From positions 124,001-188,000 of the forward strand of contig FJUW01000013.1 of NCBI GenBank assembly GCA_900074885.1: DNA of 64,000 bases. The letters run 5' to 3'. The stretch is from Rhynchosporium graminicola (taxonomy: Eukaryota; Ascomycota; Leotiomycetes; Helotiales; Ploettnerulaceae). The position numbers and the translations under genes were made by a program. The notes under the pieces were generated by a model. That model was not told the origin of the DNA and ran no database searches. It saw only the letters and a program-made list of their open reading frames with translations. Positions 1-11,250 of this stretch are shown here, piece by piece; positions within the stretch are counted from its first letter, which is position 1, and the number at the start of each line of letters is the position of its first letter.

Positions 1-903
1 ATTTGATCGCAGCACTTCACACAGCACAGCATAGACCCTCCAAAAACCCGAAAAAGCACGAAAGTAACGAAACACCCCTTTTACAACTTCACATTTCTAC
101 GATGAACACCCCCACAACCGTGATGCTTCTTTCAAGCATACTTCGGTTTCACTGGAGGTAGATCTGGACATTCGAGGCGGTCTTGGTCTTATCCAGACAG
201 CATGGGCTGAGGATTTATGACGGTGGAGGAAATGCAATTCTGAAGATTGTCTTTAGCCAAGGCTGAGGCAAGATATTGTAATTAGACTAAATAGCAGTCT
301 CTCTTTGTCGCCCTCCTCCTATCTCGCATTGTCATCCCGTGACATTGGATTTTGAGCGTGCTCAGAAGTAGTCCGTGACATTCCGCATGCGAAGTGCGGG
401 AAATTCGTCTTCGGCGAAAGTTGGACCCTATCGCAACTCGATTTCAAAGTCACAAATTTATATCACGATATCACATGTAGTAACATCTTAATTTTCACAT
501 TGGCTTTTGGTGACTTAAATCCAAGCTACTATTTTGAATAAAGGGATTATAGCGAACCTGCCAAATCGCTTCGCCGGAGACGAATTTCCCTAGATGACAA
601 TAAACTCAGGTTTAACGCGACAGCATTTATCACCATTCACTGAAAACAGATCATTAGAGCTCATCTTTCTCTTGTCATTGTCCTGCAATAACTATTGCGT
701 TACTAACTTTAGCGCCTTACTTTCAATCGCAGCCGCACTTTTTCCATCCAGCCCATTGTCTTGCAGCTGAACCTCACACCCCACCAGCCTTCCGCGCAAC
801 GACCCTGTCGCATCGCGTTATTGTAACTCCGCACTCTTGTTAGAGACTCCCCTCCCATCCCTCCTCAGTTCAACATCGTCCAAATTCTACAACTACCGCA
901 AAG
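1..903. other. Non-coding 5' region of the Taf14-like gene
   Basis: No supported gene. Holds the short inverted-repeat element at 398-590, described separately. A C/T-rich stretch with CCACC and CTCCC motifs just before the ATG at 904 looks like a leader or core promoter. The window starts inside this spacer. Confidence 0.5.
398..590. mobile_element. MITE-like short inverted-repeat element, copy 1
   Basis: The left end reads GGGAAATTCGTCTTCGGCGA. The right end, reverse-complemented, reads GGGAAATTCGTCTCCGGCGA, so the terminal inverted repeats are about 20 bp with one mismatch. The 193-bp element has no coding potential. The same architecture and internal blocks (TTTCAAAGTCACAAA; TAGTAAC; CGCTT(T)GCCGGAGACGAA) recur at 29616-29826. 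Two diverged copies with shared ends and interior indicate a dispersed non-autonomous family, while single-copy DNA would not show this. I could not find a clear target-site duplication. A short foldback repeat of another kind remains possible. Confidence 0.7.
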
Positions 904-1826
904 ATGGTCGCCGATGTCAGTACTCTCATCTCAGAAGCTTTCGTAGCTTTACCGACCCATATGCGGTGCTCGAGCAGTGGCTAACTATTTGTAGATGAAG
1001 CGTACCGTGAAGCTCATCACCGAGCAGCGCAACATGTACGTCAACTCTGCTTTCTGTTCCAGATTAGCAGGCTGAGCTCCTGCTAATATCTTACTTAGTG
1101 ACAAGCCGTCCGATGTTGAAGGATTCCCAATGAAGAGCTGGAACATTGAGGTCTACCTTGTCGATGAAGCAGGCAACGAGAAGCCTGCCAACTGCTTCAC
1201 CAAAGTGGTTTACAACTTGCACCCTTCTTTCGTAAATCCCCAGCAAAGTACGTCTCCGTCTGCAAACTGCAAACACATGCTGATAGCCCTTCTTTGCAGC
1301 GTACCATTCCCCTCCATTCCGATGCGAGAACGAGGGATGGGGAGAGTTCGACATGACAATCGATCTGTACACGAGCGAGAAAGGAGGGAAGAACACCGTT
1401 TCTCACGATCTTAACTTCGCCAAACCTCGTTATGAGGCCAAACACGTCATCAGCTTCAAGAACCCAAGCTCCGCACTTGTCAATTTGCTTAAGGAGACTG
1501 GTCCTGTTCCTGGAGATGAGAATGGGCGTAAGAAGGAGAAGAAGCCGTCTTCGAAGAAATCAGGAGCGGTCGACATGGAGAAGTTGGCAGAGGCCTTAGT
1601 CAAATTAAACGAGGATGACTTGCTCAACGTTGTCCAATTGATTCATGACAATAAGTCAGAAGATACATACACGAAGAACGACATCGAGCGTAAGTCCTAT
1701 TACCATGTCTTTGGAACCAGGACTAACAAATTTGCAGAAGGCGAGTTCCATGTTGATCTCTACACCTTACCAGAGACCCTAGTCAAGATGCTCTGGGACT
1801 TTGTCTCCGCTGCTGGTCGCAACTGA
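904..1826 (+). CDS. TAF14: YEATS-domain protein, Taf14-like
   Basis: Predicted 226-residue protein from five exons (904-915, 995-1035, 1099-1247, 1300-1689, 1738-1826); all junctions keep frame with GT-AG ends. Residues ~1-120 form a YEATS domain: the N-terminal segment before the first intron pair is followed by WNIEVYLVDEAG and, after splicing, the family hallmark HSPPFRCENEGWGEFDMTI. A Lys-rich linker leads to a C-terminal helical ET/AND-type domain (EALVKLNEDDLLNVVQLIHDN ... LPETLVKMLWDF). In yeast, Taf14 reads acetyl/crotonyl-lysine on H3 and is shared by TFIID, TFIIF, SWI/SNF, INO80 and NuA3. The length and the two-domain layout match Taf14 better than Yaf9 or Sas5. The start is the only ATG that keeps the tiny first exon in phase. 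Confidence 0.9.
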
Positions 1827-2332
1827 CGAGTGGGTGCTTCGATAGAATACCGCTGAACCTTCTCTATTGCAATCCTCATTTTTGAGTCAACATGCATGGC
1901 AGTGCTGGTTGATGGGGCTCTCTTTGCTTTCTCTAGGTTACGAAATGGCGTTTTTGCGAATATGGGTGGGGCTGGCATGATTAAATTTACTAATCATTGT
2001 TCATGAGCTTTTTCTGGCTGGCGTCCGTAGGTGGTATGCGATTATCATGGTCTGTCTGTATCCGTGGTGGACCGGATTCAGAAAATCACCCTTTTTCTCT
2101 CCCTACACCCGAGTGATGGATCACATTTGGCTGGGAACAAAAAATTGAAATTTCAAATAGCTTTGGCATCTAGTTATTGAGCGCGAACATGCACGCCATA
2201 GCTTAGCTTCCGTTGTCGTATTTCGCAGCAGGGGGTATCTAAAAGCAAAATCTACCACTTGTGCCAGTACTACTCCTCTACGCCTTGTGATCTATGCTTT
2301 TCCCCAAACGCCTCGGACCCCAAGGACATGCT
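1827..2332. other. Intergenic, convergent 3' ends
   Basis: About 500 bp between two convergent genes, presumably both 3' UTRs. I see no ORF, repeat or RNA gene that I can support. Confidence 0.4.
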
Positions 2333-2863
2333 TCACTCATCATCCCCGAAGCTTAGCTTGACTTTTTTCCCTTGCTTGGCAGGTTTGCCTTTCTCTGCTT
2401 TCTTCCCAGGCTGACTCGATGCCTTCTTGACCACGGTCGCTTTCGCGACAGCAGATACCTCCTCCTTTATCTCTTCCTCTTCCTCGCCGCCAACAAACTT
2501 TCCAGCCTTCCTCTTCCTACTACCCCCAATAGCAGCAACTTTCTCCTTTCCCCCATCTTTCCCCCCATCTCCCTTCACATCCCTCGCCTCTCCATCCTTG
2601 CCCTCTCCTTCTCCCACCTTTTCTCCACCATTCTCCTCCTTGTCCCTAGCCTCCCACTCACTCTTCGTCAACGTCTCTCCACTCCCCTCATCAAAATACA
2701 CGGGCTCATCCTCCGCCTCGTCCTCAGCTGTTCGCGCTTTCTTCGGCCGCGCAACAGTATACTCATGTCTGCCATCACCAGCGTTGTTGTTAGCTCTCAG
2801 GCGGGCGAGGAAGGGCGGGAGTGAGTCGTCGTATTGGAGGTTTTTGGACGTTATTTTGGACAT
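2333..2863 (-). CDS. DUF4604 domain protein
   Basis: Single-exon gene of 176 residues starting at an ATG. The N-terminus (MSKITSKNLQYDDSLPPFLARLR) and the following KKARTAEDEAEDEPVYFD block are the conserved core of the fungal DUF4604 family. The rest is a low-complexity acidic/basic tail rich in Lys, Glu and Gly, ending KKVKLSFGDDE. That composition suggests a disordered nuclear protein, but no enzymatic motif is visible and the function is unknown. Length is normal for the family. The codons encoding the Lys/Glu tail create long Leu/Pro/Ser-rich shadow ORFs on the other strand, which I discounted. Confidence 0.85.
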   Translation of the reverse strand: MSKITSKNLQYDDSLPPFLARLRANNNAGDGRHEYTVARPKKARTAEDEAEDEPVYFDEGSGETLTKSEWEARDKEENGGEKVGEGEGKDGEARDVKGDGGKDGGKEKVAAIGGSRKRKAGKFVGGEEEEEIKEEVSAVAKATVVKKASSQPGKKAEKGKPAKQGKKVKLSFGDDE

Positions 2864-3942
2864 GTTGGATTGTACGAGGTGCGGTGATTGAAATCGGCCG
2901 GTGAAGTCCTCTGGTGCTCGGATACGGATTGAGTTACCGGTATGTTTAATGGTTATTGAGTTCTGGCATCCCTGCTGAGTTTGTGGATTCTAGAGCCAGC
3001 GCTATCCTAGCTGTACTGCCGCAAGCGACAGATGATTCGATGACGATTTTGGGAATAGTTATAGATTTGTAAGAAGGGAGTCTGGTTCAGGAACTGAAAC
3101 AATGAAGCAGCTTTGGGACATTGAAATCTTAATAAAGATGTGAAATATCTTTACGTAAGCTTCAGAGCCATGTACCTAGAGTTCGGAGAATTCAGCCTCG
3201 TCTGATATCGATGAGACTAATACGCCAATTTCTAATCTTGTCTTATTCGAGCCTAGTCCCGGGTGAAGTAGCATGTTGGTGAGCATGGCTTACACACTGG
3301 AGCTGTTGACGAGGAATCACGAAAGTCAGATTTCAGCACCTGAGACCTGCTACAAGGACTCATACGAATGAATTGGTGTATCAAATTCTCTCTTGTACTT
3401 GAGTCGTAAATAGGTTGTGATATACTCATAACCTTGCATTACTCGATCATCTTCTGCTTCCATTATTAGATTTTGCTGCAGGGGACCATTTGGCCAAGCA
3501 CTTTTTAGCCGAATTTGTCGGGGACGAGAATATCTATCTCCCCTATCGCAGAGCTGAGCAGGCAGCCAAACAACTTGTCCTAAACTCTCATCAGACAGAT
3601 CTCACTGCCCAGCACAGGTATCGCCAACGACTGCAGTCCTCCATCGAATGCCCTCATATTCTCATCTTTCGCCTCCAGCTGCATGCTGAAGCGGGCTTCA
3701 CGACCCAACGCGTCATTGCCGACTAAAGTACTTCTTTCTAGAGGGCTTCCGCTCCATACACTCGTTACAAGCGACATTCACATCGGCCGATAACGCCCTC
3801 AATACATCCTTTCAATTCTAGTCTGCGATTTCCAATACTTATTTGTAATACCACAAACCTCTGCGAAGTCCATTGACGACCTGGGGCAAGAACCCCTTAA
3901 ACTCAACAATTTTCCCAACGAGCCGCGAACATAAACGCATCT
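2864..3942. other. Divergent intergenic region
   Basis: About 1.1 kb between divergently transcribed genes. A 78-codon reading frame at 3490-3726 lacks recognisable features and introns, so I do not call it. It probably holds the promoters of the DUF4604 and mannosyltransferase genes. Confidence 0.4.
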
Positions 3943-5655
3943 ATGAGTTTCGTACAGAGGGTCCTTAAGAGGATCCCTTCTTCGTCGCCGCCAATACCTA
4001 CACATGAAGAGCTTAAGTCGAAGCCAAAGGCTAGCTCTAGGTTGGCGTTCTTCAGGCGGCCGTTGAGGTTAAGAGGCAATTCCAGCATATCGATACCTCT
4101 CGGCGTTGTTCTACTCTTTCCATGCATTGTTGTAGTATTGATTTTGGTGCTATTCGTTCGACATCCGAAGTCAGGAGTCGGGATCTTAATGCCCGCTGGA
4201 GCACCACCAGCTATCAGGTAGGCAGGGCCTTCGAGTTCCGTTGGTATCTACTGACAGGATGATTTTTGCAGGAAAATTAGTGAGGAGCATGATAAGGTCT
4301 TTGTGACGGGATGTCTAGAGCCAGACACCTCGAAACCGAGAGCCAATGCGGCCTTTGTGGTGTTGGCCAGAAATAAGGAGTTGGACGGTGTCATTCAGTC
4401 TGTCAAGTCTATCGAGCGACATTTCAACAGATGGTATCATTACCCATACGTCTTTCTCAACGATGCGGAGTTCAACTCGACTTTCAAAGACACGATACAG
4501 AACTATACAAGTGGCACTGTGGAGTTTGGCACTATCGACCCGAAGATGTGGGGTTTCCCAGATTGGATCGACCCCAAGGTCGCGAAGGAAGGTATCGCCA
4601 AGCAGGGGGATGCTGCAATTATGTATGGTGGAATGGAGAGTTACCATGCCATGTGTAGATTCTACTCGGGGTATGTGAAGCTGTTCAAGGCCCATGGGCG
4701 AAAGTGCTGACAAATGGCAGATTTTTCTACAAACATGAGCTTCTGCAAAAGTACGAATGGTACTGGCGCTTGGAGCCAGAGATCAAGTACTTCTGCGATA
4801 TCACCTAGTACGTTGCCCAGTGAAGCAGCGTTTTGGGCTTGACTAACACATACAGTGATCCATTCTTGAAGATGATCGAGACAAACAAGACTTATGGGTT
4901 TACGATCGCAGTCAAGGAACTCAAGGAGACAGTACCCAACATTTTCCGTTACGCCTCCGCATACAAGCGCATGAATAACCTTACCTCCAAAGGATTGTGG
5001 GAAATGTTCGTAGAGCCGCAACCGGAGGAAAAGAAGGAGCCTGAAGAGCCTAAGCATTCTCTTCCTGAGGAAATCCTTCGCGGCGATCCATCCCGTGCTT
5101 CTCTGCCAGATATTGACCCCGAATCAATGGAGGGAGAGAAATACAACATGTGCCATTTCTGGTCAAATTTCGAGATCGCGAAACTCAGTTGGTTCAGGAG
5201 CAAGGAATATGAGGATTTCTTCCAGATGATGGATCGCAGTGGTGGATTTTGGATGGAACGAGTAAGTGAAACTTTGGATCTTTTGGCTTGAGCTATAATA
5301 ACACAACTTCAAGTGGGGAGATGCGCCCATACATTCCCTTGCTGCTGGAGCATTACTAGCCACTAAAGACATCCATTACTTCCGAGACTTTGGGTACAGA
5401 CACACCACAATCCAGCATTGCCCCGCGAATGCGCCAGCACGCCAATTACCTCGCAATCCATTCCTGGAAAAGACGACGCTGGACGAGAAGAAGAGGCGAG
5501 AAGAAGACGAGTACTGGGATTCATGGGATGCGGTCAAGGAGAACGGTGTAGGTTGTAGATGTAGATGTGACACCGACATTGTTGATGTGGAAGGCAAGTC
5601 AGGCTCATGCTTGGCTGAATGGGTGGATGTGGCTGGTGGCTGGGCTAGTCCTTGA
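3943..5655 (+). CDS. Alpha-1,2-mannosyltransferase, KRE2/KTR family (GT15)
   Basis: Five exons (3943-4217, 4272-4670, 4721-4807, 4856-5261, 5314-5655) give 502 residues. This is a type II Golgi membrane protein: a short basic cytosolic tail, then one membrane anchor at ~residues 50-70 (GVVLLFPCIVVVLILVLFV), then a lumenal GT15 catalytic domain. Family signatures include the start of the fold (NAAFVVLARNKELDGVIQSV), YEWYWRLEPEIKYFCDITYDP around the DXD-like metal and donor region, and NMCHFWSNFEIAKLSWFRS followed by GGFWMERWGDAPIHSLA. The enzyme should transfer mannose from GDP-mannose to O- and/or N-linked glycans of secreted and cell-wall proteins. Which Ktr/Mnt paralogue it is cannot be decided from sequence alone. 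The C-terminus carries a Cys-Arg cluster (GCRCRC). Confidence 0.92.
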
Positions 5656-7334
5656 TTATATTGAGAGAATGGGACACATAGACGAGGGCAGAATAAAAGC
5701 AAGAGGGAGGCCACGCCGGTTGGCGACCTGGCTCATGAGAACTAATGGGCGAAATCGATGGTCTGGTTGCACGGCGCAGCTACACATCATCAACAACAGA
5801 AAGAAGGGGACACTTATCCGGGCGTTCCCGACTTGTTCAAAGGGTATACATTTTGGCGTTTGGGGACTTTTACATATCAATGTGAAATATGTTTGACTAG
5901 TTTTCCTTCTTGCACTCTTTCGAAGCGCAATACTAGTGATAAAAGGATTCCCGATGTAGTTTCTCGGCAGGCTTGATAAGCGCCACTAAGCATATCTTTG
6001 GGTATGTCTGTCTTCCTGTGTCTACTTCACAAGATTCCTGTTAGGGTGTTAGCACGATTATGCTCGATCGTCCATCCCACTTGCCCAGCCCAGAGAGACT
6101 TCTTTCATGATCCCGCTGGAAGTCAGCTCAGCTTAGCTGAAAGCACTTCCGATCTCGCCATCTGGAAGATGTGACCTCCAGATGACTTCAGCGCTGTCTC
6201 TCCAAATTACCTACATATCCAATAAAGTGACAAGAAACGTGCAATGAGATACATCCGCATCTCCCCAATTGCTTCTGGGCTGAATGTGAGTCCTAGCAAT
6301 ATTCCTAGGGTTTTGCGATATCATTCTGGCAAATCTTCTGATACCTAAATACTTTTATAACCTCGATACAACGATTGCAGGCCAAATCGTCTGTGCAGGG
6401 AAATACTCAGATGGTCGTTAGGTACTGCGAATAGATAATCCTCGCTCGTCACTTCCATGAACATCTCCAAATTTCTATATAACGTAACAAACAGAATTAC
6501 TGCAGTAATGAACGTCCTGAGATAGATCTATGGCTTGCAGATCGATGTAGCTCTAAACAGTGTTAAGATAGTGAGTATCTGCCAGGCTTGCTCTTCCCTA
6601 CGAACTTGCTTTGCCTTTTGAGGAGGACAGTGTAAGTACCTTCATTTCAAGGCCTGGATCCTTCTTCGTGACTTTGATTCACTTCTCATGTGAACGTCGT
6701 AGAAGGAGGACTTCGTGTCGTTAGCAGGTAAATTGCTGTCTGAAGTCCCAGAGATTGTTGTGTAGCATAAGTGAATTGCTAAAAGTGATGCTGTGGAATG
6801 ATTGAGAAGTTAGCACTACAAGTGCAAGCAAGATCGTAGAAGGGGTTCATGGCTTCAGTAAGCTGCGCAGATCCTGTCTTAAGATATATTTGAGACTTCC
6901 ATAGTCGATCCGATTTGCCAGGAGGGCTTTCCATTCACGTCACGTCACGTCGAATAATTGAGGCTCATTTATGTATGAAATCGTATCATCGTACGCATTT
7001 GCAGTGGCCTCAAGGCAATGTATCCGCTACCTCGTCTAAGAAACATAGACTTCTCATGAACGCGAGCGTTGTAGCTCAAAACTCAAATCTCAACCCTCCA
7101 ATCTCATGAATACCGGACCAGAGCGAACCAAATCATTATGCTCAACCAACCACATTATCCACCAAACGAAAGGTATGTACTCCAATCGCCCTAAAGAAGA
7201 ACAAACCACTACAATCCAGACGAGTGAAAGCCATGTGTTATGTTGTGTGTGATGTGATCCTGATCCTCAAGACTTGTTTCCTTCCCAAAGTTCAGCGAAT
7301 GTCGTTGTTGCGTCGTGCGATGAGGTAAAGCAAC
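5656..7334. other. Gene-free spacer, 1.7 kb
   Basis: Contains only short, unsupported reading frames (for example 6915-7109). I see no transposase fragment or tRNA. A short direct repeat CACGTCACGTCACGTCG lies near 6936-6951. Confidence 0.4.
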
Positions 7335-8774
7335 TTAGTAAGGGTATACTCGGCTGGGGTCTGGAACGCAGTGACGCCAGGCCGAAGCGATGGATATGTA
7401 AATCTCGATGTAAACAAAGAGGGGAAAGATGGCGCCCCAGATTGCAATGAAAACAATGACCTGACGACCGTTGTTAGACTGGTTTCGGCTAGGTGTATTC
7501 CACTGATACTTCAAGAACCCAGCGTGGGCGATGTCTGTGGTGGTGGAGATTAGCGACTTCCTTTCCCTTGGGTACAATGTGACTGGAAAAGAGATGGCTT
7601 ACACAATATGGAAATGATCAGCGGGCTGTAGACAACCGGGACATGATCACACTTTGCCCATTTTACCCCATCCATGCCGCGGTAGCTGTGAAACTCAAGG
7701 GTGGAAGTGTTTGTCAAGGTGCTGTTATCGACCTTAGACCAGTCGACTCGGACTGGATCCAAAGCCTCACGCTTGGCGACGCTCTTAACGCTATCAATGA
7801 AGTACTTGAACGGATTGTGGCGATCAGAAATGGCTGCGCTATGGTGGGTAGTGGCAACGATACCACTTCCATTGCCCATAGGATTGCTGATCATCTTGTT
7901 CCAGGCAACAATGCTGTCACCACCACCGAAGCCTTGACGGGCAACCAAGCGCTTGACGCCCTGGATGACAGACTTGAATGGATTGGTAATGGTAGGAATG
8001 CCTGCGCTGTGGTGAGAAGTTGCAACGATGCCGGTCCCATTGCCCCGAGGATTGCTGATCATCTTATGCGAGGCAGCGATACTGTCACCACCACGGAAGC
8101 CTTGACGAGCAACCAAGCGCTTGATGCCATGGACGATAGACTCAAATGGATTACTACGGACAGAGAAGGCGAAGCTGGTAGAACTACTGGGATTGATACC
8201 GATGCCGTGGATTTGGGTGATGTTGGCAGCAGCGGCTCCGGTCGGGAAGATATTCGTGGGCAGGTTACCAGCCGTCCATGTGCATGGAAAGCTGTTGCCT
8301 GCTACGCCCCAATAACAGCGACCAGCGACCAGGGTGGGCTTTTCGATGACAGAAGATAGCTGGACAGTAACGGTATTAACCTGGAACAGTCAGTTTAAGC
8401 AAAGCGTGTGACTGCAGGAAATATGAAGAAAGAACTTACAGCTCCAAGAACGGTCATTGTGGATCTGATGGTATTTGTACGTGTAACTGTGCTGGTTGGT
8501 AAGACCAAAGAGGCCACAGTCAAGGCAGCAGTTGGTGCATGGTCATTGAAAACAGTGGTAACGAACTCTCCACCAGGAGCCGATGAGAGGGTGTCATCTG
8601 GTACAATGGAGAACACGCGGGTGCTGGTGATAGGATCCGGTCCAGTATCAGCAGCTGGGATACGAGTGTTAGCCAGACATCTGGAACTGAGAGCAGAAGA
8701 GGAAGCTTACCAATTACTACCATAATCGCACCAGCTACGAGGGCCAAAAGGCGAAGGAGGTTCTTGATCAACAT
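7335..8774 (-). CDS. Secreted/membrane repeat protein with Kex2-type KR sites
   Basis: Not a family I recognise. Four exons (8774-8711, 8654-8440, 8380-7603, 7534-7335) with canonical splice sites give 418 residues. The N-terminus is a signal peptide or anchor (LLRLLALVAGAIMVVIA, ~5-22). Residues ~22-165 are Thr/Ser-rich with two Cys and probable N-glycosylation sites. Residues ~168-300 contain about 2.5 tandem repeats of ~56 residues (168 nt at DNA level), with units of the type SNPFxSxxxGxKRLVARQGF followed by GGDSIxAxxKMISNP. Lys-Arg pairs fall at 180-181, 236-237 and 296-297, where a Kex2 protease could cut. A C-terminal membrane segment lies at ~377-401 (VIVFIAIWGAIFPLFVYIEIY). It may be a processed repeat precursor or a cell-surface protein. 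The exon 1 to exon 2 junction relies on an acceptor at 8655/8654 that has a CTAAC branch site and restores frame. Confidence 0.8.
7791..8160 (-). repeat. In-gene tandem repeat, 168-bp period
   Basis: Coding repeat inside the gene at 7335-8774. The block GGATTGCTGATCATCTT recurs at 7881 and 8049 (168 bp apart), and a CAACCAAGCGCTTGA block occurs with the same spacing. The third unit is diverged. The period equals 56 codons, so the frame is kept. Confidence 0.85.
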
Positions 8775-11250
8775 CTTGAAAGTATGCTGTGAAGTTCGAG
8801 AGTTAGCTCTGTGCGCGAACAGGGTTAAGGAGAGAGGTGGGAAGGGAGGTTTGGATCTCGAAGCTGAACAGATGCGTGAGTGGCATATAATCAAAGCGTA
8901 GCAGCAGAATTGATCCATACGATCTAGGTAGATCGATGCTCCGCAGATAACGCAGCGTTATAATAGAGTAAAGAGAATGAAATAATCACCTGATTGCACG
9001 TTTGTATGAAGATTGTTCTTAGAAATTCTCTCGAACGCGTCAGTAAAGAGTATCTCGAAGGGGTAGCATGATCTCGTACCGTGAGCGTATCTGTGAACAG
9101 TTGTGGTGGAGTAGAACGATGCGTCGAAAGGAAAGAAGAGAGGTGTATATTTAAGGAATAGAAGGGAGGTTGAGGTGATATGCCTCGAAGCTAGGGTTTA
9201 TTTACACCAACGAGCTAAGCGACCAATCAGGTTCGAAGCAAGCGGCCCTGCCCCCCTCTGCGATCCAGCTCATCAGGCATCAACCAAACACGGCAGAAGC
9301 TTGACCGCCTTCAGATCAAAGGCACACATGACGCTATGTGCCTACGAGAGAAGAGACGTTCATGGCCTCTGGGACTCTGATGTCGTTGAGGAAAGACAGT
9401 CCTATACGGTCTCAAAGCCTCATCTGGAGTATGTTCTAGCAAATTGCTCATCCTTGAAGAGCTTGTTGACTTGCTTAATTGTTCTTGACATGGAAAATCC
9501 AAGCTCATTTGACGTAGTGCTCTTAATCTCTCTCTCGCTTTCCTTCATCCCCTTTCCTTCCTCGTCCTAGCAAGGAGTAATGTTACAGGAGTAATCAAGC
9601 AAAGGTTTACTTCAGCCTTTAGGTGATCTGGAATAAGAGCATGGAGTAAAGAGACATTGTATCTGGATAGTAGTCAATGCTCCTACAAGTTCCCTATATC
9701 ATTGATCAAGACTATCAAATCTTGGGAGAGTATCTGAACGATTATTAAATCTTTGGAGAGAAAGAGACATTGAAGTTGGTGATGAAAGAGAATAATAAAT
9801 GCGGCTTTCTCAACTTACTGGTGCAAACATCGGGGCACTGCAGAAGACTGATGCTAACCAGAATCTGTCATATTTCTGGGGAAGTTTCCATCTTAAGCTT
9901 TAGTGTAATAGTTGTCCTCGACATAAGGCTTCCAAGTACCAGCTAGCCAGCTGCTATGTGCCTAGTACAATTGACATCATGAAGAGTATTTCCACTGGTC
10001 ACACCTTCCCAGGATGAGATACTTGCAATATTCCGAGCAATATCTAGTATCGAAATAAGACCGTGTAGCAAGACGATGTTGCATCGAATAATTCGACTAG
10101 AATTCTATCTGGCCTTGAAAGATGTCTTGAAAATCTCTTGTGCGGCCTAAGAAAGACCTATATCTTCGAAAGCCACTATAGAAGTTGCAGAATCAAGTAC
10201 AGTTCCTGTGGAATTATATCAGGTAGAGTTATACCTTAAGGCTTCTGATAGACTGAGATCTGATAGACTGAGATCTACGAAGCTTGCAAGATCCTGAACG
10301 GAGATAAGACGTGGAAAGCCATGGCTGCCATAAGAGCGAGCTATCTTTTGCCATTTCTGCAATCAAGTCAGTAAATGCTCTCCGAACATCTGATATGATA
10401 AAGAAGTAGTAAAAGATACCATTACTGTTTTAAAGCGCTCTTTGATATCGCTTTCTTGCTTCTGTGCGACTTCTGGGAGAAGCTTATAAGTCGCAAGAAC
10501 TAGGACATAATATAAACCTCGGATAGAAAGGAACGACCAACTTGTTTGCTACTTTGTGATTTCCAAGACTGATTAGTGAATTATATTAGGACTTCTCTTC
10601 GGAGCCTTCCTCTTAAGGGGAAACAATCTTTCTGCTTTAAATTTGCTAACTCGGATTTTTCAGATACCTTTCTTTGTATCAGAATTTAGGTTATTTCTAT
10701 TAATGTCCGACCAACATAGCTGTAATGTCTTCAAAGAAGAATTGGTCTTGCGGTTTCGAAACACTAACATGTTTTATAAGTAATGACACACCGAAAGGAA
10801 TGTCATGAAAAGAGAGAAGGGGATCTCGGGAAGAAGAGATGTCGTGCTTATAGTCGCTTAGAGTTTCCAGGTCTTAGCGTGTACGCGACCCGACGTAATC
10901 CAAGTGAGCCTCAATCGATAATTGCTTAATCTCCAGATTTTTGAGTCCTGTCTGTCTTGCTCTGATACTTAAAATCTGATATTATATTATTTTCAAAGAG
11001 ACGCAAGAGATGGCGTGGCCTTACCCGTGAGAACGTGAATAATAGTAGGTTACTTCAGTAATCACTGTGCCTCTGGTTGGGCACTGAGCACATCTCTGAG
11101 GTTCAGGATGTGCACGAAGACAGGCAGAAGTCGCCTTGCTAGCTAAGCAAAAGCACATCAGTTTCTTGTCCATAGCTAATGTGTATAATAGACATCTAGA
11201 CTCAATGAATTTCCCTTTATCCTCGAGAAGCTTCAGCAAACACCACCAAA
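8775..11250. other. AT-rich gene-free spacer, 2.5 kb
   Basis: No intact gene. On the minus strand, roughly 10740 down to 9880, one frame reads as protein-like segments broken only by stop codons; it may be a decayed gene (see findings). A perfect 15-bp tandem duplication (GATAGACTGAGATCT) lies at about 10247-10276. The region just before 11251 holds the promoter of the BTB-like gene. Confidence 0.4.

Noticed and set aside
2372..2891. Long Leu/Pro/Ser-rich frames opposite the DUF4604 gene
   Set aside because: Shadows of the Lys/Glu codon-rich antisense gene.
3490..3726. 78-codon plus-strand reading frame
   Set aside because: No recognisable domain, no intron signals and its start is not ATG-supported; lies in a divergent promoter region.
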